A stretch of DNA of 64,000 nt, taken from assembly GCA_021324885.1 (NCBI GenBank), contig JAJPIF010000028.1, forward strand, positions 248,001-312,000, written 5' to 3'. The notes beneath the pieces are model-generated. The model saw only the letters and a list, made by a program, of their open reading frames with translations, was not told the DNA's origin and searched no databases. The position numbers and the translations under genes are program-made. Within the stretch, counting starts at the first letter, position 1. Each line of letters starts with the position of its first letter. Shown here piece after piece: positions 26,004-34,937 of this stretch. The stretch comes from Pseudomonadota bacterium. Lineage in GTDB: Bacteria; Desulfobacterota; Binatia; Binatales; Binataceae.

Positions 26004-26894
26004 ATGAAGTTCGGGATGATCGGGATTGGTTGCGCCGCTGGAATCACCCCCTCGGCGATCAGGACTATCGCCACTACGGCTGAACGTCTGGGTGTTTCAA
26101 CCCTCTACGCGGTCGAGCATGTCGTCTTCACCGACGATTATGAACACAAATATCCATACTCCCAAACCGGCGACCTGCCCGGGCCGACCCGGATGAGCCT
26201 GTTCGATCCTTTCATTGCGCTGACCTATGCCGCCGCCGTCACCACGCGGGTGCGTCTGGCCACGGGAATCTCGCTTATCCCGATGCATAACCCGGTGATT
26301 CTGGCCAAGGAGATCGCGTCGCTCGATCAACTGTCGGAGGGACGCTTCATGCTGGGCGCGGGTATCGGATGGATGGAGGAGGAATTCCGCGCGGTTGGAG
26401 TGCCCTTCAACGAGCGCGCCAAACGGACCGAAGAATATATCGATGCGATGAAGCAATTGTGGAGCAGTGACCCGGCGACTTACCACGGGCAGTTCGTCAA
26501 TTTCGACAACATTCGATGCAATCCAAAGCCGGTGAAAGGCGGGGCGCTGCCGATTACATTCGGCGGCGAGACGGCGGCCGCGATGCGCCGGGTGGCGCGT
26601 CAGGGCACGGGATGGTTCGGCTACATGAACTCGCCCGCCCAAGCCGAGGAGAAAATAAAAAAGCTGCACAGGATACTGGCGGAACACGGGCGCAAACCAG
26701 AGGAGGTCGAGATCATAATCACGCCCAGCGATCCGAAGTATTGCGACCGCGACAGCCTCAAACGCTACCGCGACGCCGGCACCAGCGAAATCGTGATGCA
26801 GGGATGGTGGCGTCCCGGCTCAGACGACGACAACCGAAAAAACACCGAACAATTGGCGCGCACCTGGCTCGATCCCATAATGTCGCTGGGCTGA
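26004..26894 (+). CDS. LLM-class F420-dependent-type oxidoreductase
   Basis: A 296-aa luciferase-like enzyme starting MKFGMIGIGCAAG, with STLYAVEHVVF, RVRLATGISLIPMHNP, LDQLSEGRFMLGAGIGWMEEEF and an RTEEYIDAMKQLW helix, all typical of the TIGR03619-like F420-dependent group. aaggag precedes the ATG by about 8 bases. It is clearly related to the enzyme at 48532 (same GAG-GW and LA/K-E/Q-SLD regions). It stands alone upstream of a convergent diiron operon. Confidence 0.88.
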   Translation: MKFGMIGIGCAAGITPSAIRTIATTAERLGVSTLYAVEHVVFTDDYEHKYPYSQTGDLPGPTRMSLFDPFIALTYAAAVTTRVRLATGISLIPMHNPVILAKEIASLDQLSEGRFMLGAGIGWMEEEFRAVGVPFNERAKRTEEYIDAMKQLWSSDPATYHGQFVNFDNIRCNPKPVKGGALPITFGGETAAAMRRVARQGTGWFGYMNSPAQAEEKIKKLHRILAEHGRKPEEVEIIITPSDPKYCDRDSLKRYRDAGTSEIVMQGWWRPGSDDDNRKNTEQLARTWLDPIMSLG

Positions 26895-26965
26895 TTGAAC
26901 ATCGTGCGCGGACGCAACCCTGCGACGGGGAGAAGGTCTGGCGCGGCGTGTTTGATCCGCGCACT

Positions 26966-27424
26966 TCAGGTGAAGGTGGTTTCGACTGCGGCTGACTCGT
27001 CGATAAAAGCCTGAAAGGAAAATAACTGGCGGTAAAATATATCCACGCGTGTCTGGTCCTCGCCGTGCACTTTCAGCGGATGGCCCAACAGGCACAGCCT
27101 GTTAAGGGTGTGGTCGGCGTCGGCCTCGCCATGGGCCTTGATGTTGCGGACCATCTCTTTCCACGCCGCGTAGTCGCCTTCGAGGATCCAATCGGGATCG
27201 AATGACGCGAGCGCGCCCTGATCCAGCTCGCGCACCTCCACGCATTCGAAGCCGTCGAAAACCAGGCCGAAGGCACGATCGCCGCGGGGAGTGCCGTTGA
27301 TTTTGAAAATTGCGCGGGCGGTGACAAAGCCGAAATTCTGGTACTTTGCGCGCTGATCGTTCATCCGCGCCGCCAACTGCTCAAACCACTGAGCGGAGGG
27401 AAACTCTACTGCCGGATTTGCCAT
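26966..27424 (-). CDS. SCP2-like sterol-carrier-domain protein
   Basis: The 152-aa product resembles a single SCP2 lipid-binding domain: an N-terminal helix (FEQLAARMNDQR), beta strands around AFGLVFDGFECVEV, then ILEGDYAAWKEMV and the C-terminal HTLNRLCLLGHPLKV. SCP2-like domains bind hydrophobic ligands in a tunnel. The start at 27424 is 19 bases from the stop of the upstream ferritin-like paralogue, so it is the third gene of an operon (29864 to 26966). A TTG at 27436 is an alternative start. A role as a ligand carrier for the diiron proteins is inference. Confidence 0.6.
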   Translation of the reverse strand: MANPAVEFPSAQWFEQLAARMNDQRAKYQNFGFVTARAIFKINGTPRGDRAFGLVFDGFECVEVRELDQGALASFDPDWILEGDYAAWKEMVRNIKAHGEADADHTLNRLCLLGHPLKVHGEDQTRVDIFYRQLFSFQAFIDESAAVETTFT

Positions 27425-27442
27425 CGGGATTTCCAACCTGGA

Positions 27443-28669
27443 TCAGAACGGCGCCTCGGCTGGAATCAGACAACGATCGCGCCGAGCCAGGCCGATCGCG
27501 TCAAGCCGCGCCAGGTAATTATCACTGAACTGTGGCCAGAATTCGCGCAGGACACGCATTCCCTGTGACGCCGCGCTGCCGCCCAACAGGATTGCCAGTG
27601 GTTCCAACACCTTGGGGCTGAGCAGATGATGCTCGGTCTGGAGCGGTTCCAGGCGGTCAGCCACCAGATGGAGCTTGACGGCGGCTTCTTCTCGGTCGGG
27701 GCAGTTGCGCAGATAGAAACTGATCCGGCGGCATCCGAAGGCCACGTGCCGGGCGCAGTCCTGAACCAGTTGAGTCATCAGATGGCGATCGAAACGGCTG
27801 CGCGCGCCGGCGCTGCCCAGCCGCGCCATCTCGAGTAACAGCCCGTTGAACAGCACATCGATCGCGAACACAACCGAGCTGAACTCGCGCTCAACCTCGC
27901 CGACAAATCCGCGCGAGGCTTCGTTGCACACCTCGATCAGCCCCGCATCCAGACCGTCGATCTGCACCCCCATCCCGCCGCCGTTGGCCATCACGCGTTT
28001 GCGCAGCAATCCGCACATCAGGTTGTAGTCGAACAATTCGTAGGCCAGAAAGCTTTTGATTTCCGCAAAGCCGTAATGAATCAGCCCGTTCCACGGACCG
28101 CTCGCATCCGAGCACAGATACAGCGCCTGGATCAGGTAGGTCGCGAACTGATCGAAAGCGCGTTCGAGGTCGTCGGGAAGCGGCGTCATGTCTTCCCAAT
28201 GTAACTGGCGCGCCGGGCGGATCTGGCGATCCAACGCTTCCTCGGCCAGCTCGGCGGCATGATCGATCCAGACCTGGTCGCGCCGGTCCATCTCGCGCGC
28301 GGTCCCGTACTTGGGCGCGATTTTCTCCTCCATCTCGGGATCGATCGCGTGATGGGTCTTGATGTAGCGCGAATGCATCAGGCGGCGCGCCGGCTCATTG
28401 GTCGGCTCCGGATTGGCGCTGACGCGATTGATCGCCATGAAAGTCATGCCAATGCGATCGGGACGGGCGCGCTTGCCCCATTCCGTCCATTCGCCGCCCA
28501 CCAGCGGCGTGGTGAACCATTCACCAAGCTGGCCCGAGCGGATGCGCTGCGCTTCGCTGTGCTCGTAGAGTTTGGCTTTGACTTCCTCGGGCGGCGGCAG
28601 CGGCAAGGGCCGATGCCGCCGCGTGGGTGGAAGCGCAAGAGGTGAGGGGACGTGTTTGGGCGATGCCAA
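27443..28669 (-). CDS. Ferritin-like paralogue lacking diiron ligands (putative pseudoenzyme)
   Basis: A 408-aa homologue of the neighbouring 390-aa diiron protein, sharing the fold landmarks (VMANGGGMGV, QDCARHVAFG, VLREFWPQF) and the C-terminal signature RRDRCLIPAEAPF. By-eye alignment shows that five of six metal ligands are replaced: the four-helix Glu residues become Leu183, Tyr215, Asn275 and Cys305 and one His becomes Met218; only His308 remains. It has an extra Pro-rich N-terminus. The frame is intact, so it is not simply decaying. It starts with TTG, ggaga upstream, 22 bases after the active paralogue. It may be a structural or regulatory partner in a heteromer. Confidence 0.75.
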   Translation of the reverse strand: MASPKHVPSPLALPPTRRHRPLPLPPPEEVKAKLYEHSEAQRIRSGQLGEWFTTPLVGGEWTEWGKRARPDRIGMTFMAINRVSANPEPTNEPARRLMHSRYIKTHHAIDPEMEEKIAPKYGTAREMDRRDQVWIDHAAELAEEALDRQIRPARQLHWEDMTPLPDDLERAFDQFATYLIQALYLCSDASGPWNGLIHYGFAEIKSFLAYELFDYNLMCGLLRKRVMANGGGMGVQIDGLDAGLIEVCNEASRGFVGEVEREFSSVVFAIDVLFNGLLLEMARLGSAGARSRFDRHLMTQLVQDCARHVAFGCRRISFYLRNCPDREEAAVKLHLVADRLEPLQTEHHLLSPKVLEPLAILLGGSAASQGMRVLREFWPQFSDNYLARLDAIGLARRDRCLIPAEAPF

Positions 28670-28691
28670 TGACTTATTCTCCAGCCGAGCC

Positions 28692-29864
28692 TCAGAAGGG
28701 TGCTTCTTCGGGCAGCATGCAGCGGCCGCGGCGCGGGATTCCCGCCCGCTCGCAGCGGTTGATGTATTCCTCCACCGCGGTAGCCCAGAACTCGCGCACT
28801 ACGTCCCAGCCTTTGTGCAGGTTGCCCAACGATCCGGCCGCCAGCAGCGCAAACGGTTCGATCGCGCTGGGCTGCAGCAGCAGGCCGAAGCCGGTTCCGC
28901 TTGCCTCGCAGGCCGAGGCCAGGAAATGCAGCATTTCCGAAGCCGCTTCGCGTTCGGCGGGCGGCGCATTGTCGAGATAGTACTTAATCCGCATGGTGCC
29001 GAAGGAAACGTGACGCGCCTCGTCCTGCATGATCCGGCGGAACATCTCCTTGTCGCACGGATTGCGGCCAAGGAATTCGCCGAAACGGAAGAAATCCAGC
29101 ACCACCGCTTCGCCGATCATCTGGACGAAATAGGAGTAGGCGAGAAAGTCCCAGGTGGGGTTGACTGTCGCGACCGTGCGCGCGATCTCCTGGGGTAGAA
29201 CCGACTTACGCGGGTCGAACTGCAACAACGCTTCGGCTCCCGGCTCCATCCCGGGTCCGCCGCCGTTGGCGTACATGCGCTTGCCGAAGACCTCCATGTG
29301 GCGCGCTTCGTCCGCGCATTGCGAGGACATGAACAGCCGCACTTCGGGAAACGACGGGTCCACCCGCGCCATGTAGTAGGGCAGAGTATCGCCGGGCACG
29401 AACTCCACGGTATGCAGGAAACTCACGAACTGGCACAGCGCCCGCTCCTGATCTTCGGGCATCGGCTCGAGCTTGTCCCACGGAATGTCGCGGGTGGCGC
29501 TCCATTGGCGCGAGACCGCCTCTTCGTAAAGGCTTTCGACGTTGTATGACCAGACCTGGAACTTCTGGTTGAGCGGATAGTCGTAGCGCGGTGAATCGGG
29601 TTCCACTCCCGCCTCGCGATCGGGCAACAGCCCCAGCCCGGCGGCGGGCACCGGATGGCGGTCGGCGCGATTAAGTTCGACGAAGCTGACGCCGCGCCGG
29701 TTAGGCTGAAATCGATGGCCCCAGGATCCCCAGATGCCACCTTCCTCGACCGGCTTACTGGTGAACCAGGCGCCGGGTTCATAATTGCCCTCGCGCCAGC
29801 GCCGCACCTGCGGAAGTTGGCGGATTCGTTCGACGACCTCGGCTTTATCGGTGGGTATGGCCAC
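28692..29864 (-). CDS. Ferritin-like diiron-carboxylate protein
   Basis: The 390-aa product has a ribonucleotide-reductase-R2-like four-helix bundle with all six expected ligands: Glu154 (HTVEFVPGD), Glu186/His189 (DEARHMEVF), Glu252 (GEAVVLDFF) and Glu282/His285 (DEARHVSFG). This set fits an oxygen-activating diiron oxidase. The C-terminus RRGRCMLPEEAPF recurs in the downstream paralogue. Start is GTG with an excellent aggaggga. It heads a three-gene operon with the dead paralogue and an SCP2-like protein and is divergent from a CMD-family gene. The substrate is unknown; a hydrophobic or aromatic compound is plausible given the neighbours. Confidence 0.82.
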   Translation of the reverse strand: MAIPTDKAEVVERIRQLPQVRRWREGNYEPGAWFTSKPVEEGGIWGSWGHRFQPNRRGVSFVELNRADRHPVPAAGLGLLPDREAGVEPDSPRYDYPLNQKFQVWSYNVESLYEEAVSRQWSATRDIPWDKLEPMPEDQERALCQFVSFLHTVEFVPGDTLPYYMARVDPSFPEVRLFMSSQCADEARHMEVFGKRMYANGGGPGMEPGAEALLQFDPRKSVLPQEIARTVATVNPTWDFLAYSYFVQMIGEAVVLDFFRFGEFLGRNPCDKEMFRRIMQDEARHVSFGTMRIKYYLDNAPPAEREAASEMLHFLASACEASGTGFGLLLQPSAIEPFALLAAGSLGNLHKGWDVVREFWATAVEEYINRCERAGIPRRGRCMLPEEAPF

Positions 29865-30102
29865 GGCTCCCTCCTGCTGAAGACTCGTCCCTATTTCCTG
29901 TCAGTTTCCCACAATGAGCGTAAACATTACAAACGCGAAGCGGGTCCGCCAGGACGCAGTCGCGCAAAGGTCTTTTGCCTTGAGTTGAGGAGCGGAATCC
30001 AGCAGATTAGCCGCAGAGGCGCCAATGCATCGGCCCTATCGGAGGCGCTGTATTTCGGCTGAAACGAGATTGGAATTCGTCTGCGGATAAAGGAGCAGAT
30101 TA

Positions 30103-30468
30103 ATGGCGGACATCGAAAAAGGCATCAAGAAACTGGGCGAACTGGTGGGCGAGCAGAGCGCCAGAGGCGCTTACGACTACATGAAGAAGTTCGACGAGGG
30201 ATTCGCAAATCTGGTGTTCGGCACGACTTTTGGTGATGTCTGGGCGCGTCCCGGCCTGCCGACCAAGTTGCGCTCGCTGGCGACGGTCGCCGGACTGGTC
30301 GTATTGGGACGCGGCCCCGAACTGAAAGCCCATATCCAGGGCGCGCTGCACGTGGGATGGACGCCGGAGGAAATCAAGGAGGTGATCATCCACATGTCGC
30401 AGTATGGCGGGATACCCACCACGATCGAAGCAATTCGAATTTTCGAAGAGGTGACGAAAAAGAAGTAG
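30103..30468 (+). CDS. Carboxymuconolactone decarboxylase-family protein
   Basis: A 121-aa protein with the CMD fold pattern: LPTKLRSLATVAGLVVLGRGPELKAHIQG in pieces, then ALHVGWTPEEIKEVIIHMSQYGGIPTTIEA. It has no CxxC, so it belongs to the PcaC-like group rather than AhpD peroxidase-type. aaaggag stands 8 bases upstream of ATG. PcaC removes CO2 from gamma-carboxymuconolactone, but many stand-alone members have unknown substrates; here it is next to diiron, SDR and epoxide hydrolase genes. Confidence 0.85.
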   Translation: MADIEKGIKKLGELVGEQSARGAYDYMKKFDEGFANLVFGTTFGDVWARPGLPTKLRSLATVAGLVVLGRGPELKAHIQGALHVGWTPEEIKEVIIHMSQYGGIPTTIEAIRIFEEVTKKK

Positions 30469-30561
30469 CCGCCGACACCCCCACAATTATTAACTGCGAT
30501 CCAACGGCTCCCGGCGGGTGATTTTCTGAGCGCTGCCGCGCGAAAGCTTAGGCTTCGTCTG

Positions 30562-31335
30562 TCACTGACGATGGCGCCGGGGGGCGCGCGGCGGTTCCAC
30601 AACTCGTGGGCCTGACGGACGCACCTCGACGATTTGGCCGATACAGTTGTCGTCGCGCACAAAATTCAGCACCACTTGCGCGATCTGCTCCGGCTTAAGC
30701 GCGTTGGCAGGCATCGCCGTCCTGCCGCCCGCTTCGGCAACTTCCCTGGTCAGCTTTTCCACCAGCGGCGTCATTACGATTCCGGGACAGACGCAGTTTA
30801 CCCGCACCCCCCGCCGGGCCCATCGATTGAGCGAGAAGGTCAGATGCACCACGCCGCCCTTGGCTGCGGCATAGACCGGATCGCTCGGATGCGGATAGAT
30901 GCCCGCCATCGAAGCCGTGTTGACGATCACGCCGCCGCCGCGCGGTGCCATGAACTCGTAGCCGAGCTGGCATCCGAGCAGCACCGCCTGAAGATCGACG
31001 TCGAGCACGCGGCGCCATTTCTCCAGCGGTGTCTTGGGATAAATCGGATGCGCGATCGCGATCCCGGCGTTGTTGTGCAGAATGTCGAGACGACCGAACT
31101 CCGCGATGGTGTCCTCCATAACCTGGCGCATCTGCTCGGCGCTGGTGACATCGGCCTTGCGAAACGCCGCCTGGCCGCCGGCCTTGCGGATTAGCTCGAC
31201 ACTTTCATTACCCATCTTTTCGTCGAGATCGACAATCATGACGGCAGCGCCTTCAGCCGCCAGGCTCTGCGCCGTGGTGCGACCGATGCCCGAGCCGCCG
31301 CCGGTGATCACTGCCGCTTTTCCCGCAATTTCCAT
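30562..31335 (-). CDS. SDR-family oxidoreductase
   Basis: A 257-aa classical SDR. TGGGSGIG (near residues 11-18), VDLDEK after beta-2 (acidic, NAD-type), HNNAGIA, and catalytic YAAAKGG are present. The start at 31335 has gggagga 7 bases upstream; the frame extends further but without that signal. It is divergent from the epoxide hydrolase gene across a 183-base region, so the two may share a control region. Substrate unknown. Confidence 0.87.
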   Translation of the reverse strand: MEIAGKAAVITGGGSGIGRTTAQSLAAEGAAVMIVDLDEKMGNESVELIRKAGGQAAFRKADVTSAEQMRQVMEDTIAEFGRLDILHNNAGIAIAHPIYPKTPLEKWRRVLDVDLQAVLLGCQLGYEFMAPRGGGVIVNTASMAGIYPHPSDPVYAAAKGGVVHLTFSLNRWARRGVRVNCVCPGIVMTPLVEKLTREVAEAGGRTAMPANALKPEQIAQVVLNFVRDDNCIGQIVEVRPSGPRVVEPPRAPRRHRQ

Positions 31336-31518
31336 CGCAAGGTCCTCCCTGGTAAATGCCGGCGTGCTGAAACAGCTCGCCTCCGTCACCTGTCTTGCAT
31401 GGAAAATTAACGCGGCGGCCAAGTCAAACCGGCGGCTGAATTGTGTAGCGATGGATGGCGGCGCAAAGTCCTGCTAGATCAACCCCAGCGGCATGACGGC
31501 CGTCGTGGAGAGCCATCA

Positions 31519-32676
31519 ATGAGCATGTCCAATTTCACTATCGACATTCCGCAATCGGTGATTGACGATCTTCGCCGGCGCGCCGCGCAAACCCGATGGC
31601 CGATCGATTTCGCCAACGATCAATGGTCGTACGGCACGAATCTCGATTACCTGAAGGGACTGGTGGCGTACTGGGCCGACGGTTACGACTGGTACCGCCA
31701 TCAGCGCGCGATGAACGAGTACCCGCATTACAAGGCGGTAATCCAGGGCGTTCCGATTCATTTCATCCACGCGCCGGGCAAGGGGCCAAGGCCGATTCCG
31801 ATCATTTTGAGCCACGGATGGCCGTGGACGTTCTGGGATTACGAAAAGGTGATACGGCCGCTGTCCGATCCGGCGGCGTTTGGCGGCGATGCCGACGACA
31901 GCTTCGACGTGGTGGTGCCGTCGCTTCCCGGCTATGGCTTTTCCACGCCGATGACAGTGCCGGGAATCAACTATTGGCGCACCGCCGATTTGTGGGCCGA
32001 ACTGATGGGCAACGTGCTGGGCTATGCGAAGTTCGCGGCGGCCGGCGGCGATTGGGGCGCGGCTATCACCAATCAACTCGGACACAAGTACGCGGACCGG
32101 ATGATCGCAATTTACCTGACGATGACCCTGGCGCTGGATTTCACCGATTTCCCCAAAGCCGAAGACTACGCGCCGCAGGAGCGGCATTGGCTGGAACGCG
32201 GCCGGCATTTCTCGGCGGCCGAAAGCGGCTATGCGGGTATCCAGATGACCAAACCGCAGACACTTTCGTACGCGATCAACGATTCGCCCGCCGGCCTATG
32301 CGCATGGATCGTCGAAAAGCGGCGGACCTGGAGCGATTGCGGCGGCGATGTGGAGAAGCGCTTCAGCAAGGACGATCTGCTGACCACGATGACGCTGTAC
32401 TGGGTGACGCAAAGCTTCGTGACCTCGGCGCGCTACTATTACGAAGCGACGCACAATCCGTGGAAGCCGTCGCATCGGCGCCAGCCGCTGGTCGAAGCGC
32501 CGACGGCGGTTGGCGTTTTCCCTGCCGACATCATGCGTTTCCCGCGCCGATGGATGGAGCGCAACTTCAACGTCCAGCACTGGCACGAGTTCCCGTCCGG
32601 CGGCCATTTCGCACCGGCCGAAGAACCGCAACTGTTGGTGGAAGACCTGCGCAAATTCTTCCGCCGCTTCCGCTGA
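31519..32676 (+). CDS. Epoxide hydrolase (EHN-type alpha/beta hydrolase)
   Basis: The 385-aa enzyme has the N-terminal epoxide-hydrolase (EHN) segment (FTIDIPQSVIDDLRRRAAQT) and an alpha/beta core: HGWPWTFWDY oxyanion motif, nucleophile Asp178 in GGDWGA and catalytic His363 in GGHFAP. It opens epoxides to diols by a covalent ester intermediate. The start at 31519 follows ggagagcc; the frame runs 26 codons further upstream without a good site. In this neighbourhood it may detoxify epoxides formed by monooxygenases. Confidence 0.9.
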   Translation: MSMSNFTIDIPQSVIDDLRRRAAQTRWPIDFANDQWSYGTNLDYLKGLVAYWADGYDWYRHQRAMNEYPHYKAVIQGVPIHFIHAPGKGPRPIPIILSHGWPWTFWDYEKVIRPLSDPAAFGGDADDSFDVVVPSLPGYGFSTPMTVPGINYWRTADLWAELMGNVLGYAKFAAAGGDWGAAITNQLGHKYADRMIAIYLTMTLALDFTDFPKAEDYAPQERHWLERGRHFSAAESGYAGIQMTKPQTLSYAINDSPAGLCAWIVEKRRTWSDCGGDVEKRFSKDDLLTTMTLYWVTQSFVTSARYYYEATHNPWKPSHRRQPLVEAPTAVGVFPADIMRFPRRWMERNFNVQHWHEFPSGGHFAPAEEPQLLVEDLRKFFRRFR

Positions 32677-32770
32677 TAGGTGCCGCTCGCAGCCATCCGG
32701 CCGCGCGCGGTGCGATAGAGCGCACCGGCGCGATAAGACTTTCCCCGCGTTGCGGTTCGCGCCAGCGGGA

Positions 32771-32971
32771 TTAGTGTCGGCTCACTACGACATCCAATCC
32801 AACCAGTCCCAGGCCGATAAGCATTCCCAGGCCGCCGCTATACTGCTCCACTTGCTTGGCGGTGCGGTTGCGATTGGGATGGAGCCCGTTGTCGCCCGCC
32901 AGGATGGGCTCCGTGAAAGCTACAAACCCCGCAATTACCAGAACCGCACCGATGATTCCGATCACCTTCAT
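32771..32971 (-). CDS. Small two-helix membrane protein (66 aa)
   Basis: The ATG at 32971 has a strong aggagaaagcc in front. The 66-aa product has two hydrophobic segments (VIGIIGAVLVIAGFVAF and LGMLIGLGLVGLDVVV) joined by a polar Asn/Arg-rich loop (HPNRNRTAKQVEQYSGG). Topology resembles DUF3185-like small membrane proteins but identity is not established. The longer frame upstream to 33343 is not supported. Confidence 0.65.
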   Translation of the reverse strand: MKVIGIIGAVLVIAGFVAFTEPILAGDNGLHPNRNRTAKQVEQYSGGLGMLIGLGLVGLDVVVSRH

Positions 32972-33176
32972 GGCTTTCTCCTGATCGCTGTTTGATGGTT
33001 TGAAAATTAAAATCGTTTCTGACCACGTCTGGTAACTTTCCTGCGTGGCCGCAATCGTCTTAAGCTTGGCACTTGGGACTGACCGCGAGATTGTGCGGCG
33101 GGCCCGTTGGGCGGCGGCCGCGGTTCGTGCAGGCACGGCGGCGTATTTCGGCGTCGCCGCGCGGTCACGGCCCGGG

Positions 33177-34109
33177 TCAGCCATTGGCGTATCCTCTGCT
33201 GGTTTGTACGCGGCAGAGCACCTCCATGACCCGGCGTGCATTGCCAAGGTCGCTCCAGTGCAGTCCCAGGACGGGAAGCACAGCGAGATTCGGTCGGGGA
33301 TCGGCCAGGATTCGCCGGGAGAAGTTCGCCGGCGCCAGTCCAAGGTACAATCGCGTTAACGCTTGAGCCTCATATTGCGTTTCGAGCGCGGGCAGGATGC
33401 GCAAGAAGGCGTAGTTTAATTGTGGCAGACGGTCTTCAAATGCCTGGAGCAGCGTCTGCACGCGCGCGACCACAACGAAACTGTTCCATAGACATCCGCG
33501 GGCCAATAACTCCCGCGCCCAGGATGAATGCGGTTTTTCCCAAAAGGCGCGGACCTTGTAGATCGGATAAACCGTGGTCAATAACGGATGCTCCGCGGGT
33601 TCGATCCAGCCATAGCTGGTTTCCGCGGTTTCAGGCGGGATACCCAAAAGTATGATCAGTTCGCCGTGACGCTCCACCGCGCCGAAGGCGCGTTGCACGT
33701 AACGCATGAACAACCGGTCGTCGCTGACGTAATGGTCGGAAGGAATCAGTGCCACCGAGGCATTGGGTGCGCGCACGCTGAGCCGCAGCAGAGAATAAAG
33801 TATAGCCGGCGCGGTGCCGCGGTTGGCGGGCTGGATGACCAGTTGGCGGGGCGAAAGATTCGCGACTACTGGCGCATAATGGCGCTCGTGGGTCTGCGTC
33901 AGTGAGATCAGGGTATGTTCCGGATCAACCATCAGACCCAGACGCTCGAGGGTCTGTTGAAAAAGAGTCCTGACGCCAAAAACCCGCGAAAACTGCCGCG
34001 GAACAGTGCGCCCGCCGGGTCGGCGTCCACGGGCCAAGGGACGCCTGTCTTCGCCGCCAGCCAGTATTATTGCCCACCGGCGGGGCCGATCAGAATCGAA
34101 AATTTTCAT
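33177..34109 (-). CDS. Mannose-1-phosphate guanylyltransferase-like sugar nucleotidyltransferase
   Basis: A 310-aa nucleotidyltransferase. It contains ILAGGEDRRPLARG in place of the usual LAGGxGTRLxPL loop, VPRQFSRVFG for PKQF, then VIQPANRGTAPAIL, LIPSDHYVS, YGWIEPAEHP, FWEKPHSSWA and WNSFVVV, the normal order for GDP-mannose pyrophosphorylases. These make GDP-mannose for glycans. The signature loop is altered (Gly to Asp, Thr to Arg), and the C-terminal isomerase domain is absent. The start at 34109 gives the best match; the frame continues 37 codons upstream. Confidence 0.8.
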   Translation of the reverse strand: MKIFDSDRPRRWAIILAGGEDRRPLARGRRPGGRTVPRQFSRVFGVRTLFQQTLERLGLMVDPEHTLISLTQTHERHYAPVVANLSPRQLVIQPANRGTAPAILYSLLRLSVRAPNASVALIPSDHYVSDDRLFMRYVQRAFGAVERHGELIILLGIPPETAETSYGWIEPAEHPLLTTVYPIYKVRAFWEKPHSSWARELLARGCLWNSFVVVARVQTLLQAFEDRLPQLNYAFLRILPALETQYEAQALTRLYLGLAPANFSRRILADPRPNLAVLPVLGLHWSDLGNARRVMEVLCRVQTSRGYANG

Positions 34110-34880
34110 CGCTTCATTCTCACTTGGACCTGCTGCAGCCCGCATACCCTGTGTCCCGATGGCGATGCTTTGGGCCGGGAACTGCCGGGCGATCGCTCCG
34201 CACCGGAAATCAAATCTCACCGCGGTTAACGGCCGCGCCCGCCACGAGGCAAATTGGGTTGCGGCAAACCAAAATTCGCTGCGTCATTTGCCGCGCTGAT
34301 TCCAACTGCAGGCAAAAGAAGCGCATCACCTGGGTGATACGCCGTGCGGACGATTTATACCGGGACGGGACCGTCGCTGGACGCGGGAAAGACGCGCCGA
34401 TGCGCGGGCCACAGCAGCAGAGGCCAGTTTGGTTCGGACCAGTTAATGCGTGGCGGCGAACCGTGCGGATCGATCACAAGGGCGGCAAGCAAGCCGTTGG
34501 CGTCAGGGGCATGAGGCCTCGCGGTGCGAGGACTCACCTCCTGAAATGCATGGCGCGTCAGATGCGCGGGCTGAGGGCCGCATGCTTGAGACAGGTGAGG
34601 GCGAATACAAAGCAGTGGTCGCGCCACCTGGACCGTGCCCAGCAGACACAAGCATAATGCCACGGCCACCGCGGCCCCGCCGCTGAACCGGGTTTGATTC
34701 GCGAAGATCATTCGCCTTACGCCATCAGCTCAGACGAACGAGGACGGGATTTATTCATCAGCCTGATTGAGCTGCCTGCATGCCCGGCAATGGCTCAGCC
34801 GCTGAGTTTCGCCTTGGCCCGAAGGCATCGGATCAGGCCAGTGTGATTTTCCCGGCGGCCCTGGGAATTTCTCCCGCCAT
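34110..34880. other. Long intergenic region with one doubtful small gene
   Basis: Only a weak minus-strand frame (34355-34711) has any gene-like property. An atcacc-tg-ggtgat dyad occurs at 34325-34338. No other signal was recognised. Confidence 0.4.
34355..34711 (-). CDS. Doubtful small exported protein
   Basis: A 118-codon frame that begins MIFANQTRFSGGAAVAVALCLCLLG, broken here by no stop, and so looks like a signal peptide; the rest is Pro/His/Arg-rich without any family. gtaagg lies close before the ATG. It may be chance coding in a GC-rich gap. Confidence 0.22.
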   Translation of the reverse strand: MIFANQTRFSGGAAVAVALCLCLLGTVQVARPLLCIRPHLSQACGPQPAHLTRHAFQEVSPRTARPHAPDANGLLAALVIDPHGSPPRINWSEPNWPLLLWPAHRRVFPASSDGPVPV

Positions 34881-34915
34881 AAAAAACGAAGGGCGCCGTC
34901 AAGCGCCCCTCGTTT
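34881..34915 (-). terminator. Terminator of the D-aminoacylase-type gene
   Basis: On the minus strand the stem aaacgaggggcgc / gcgcccttcgttt (one G-T mismatch) is followed by a T run, 23 bases after the stop codon at 34938. Confidence 0.85.
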
Positions 34916-34937
34916 GGGATTCAAGGCCGGTCAGCCA

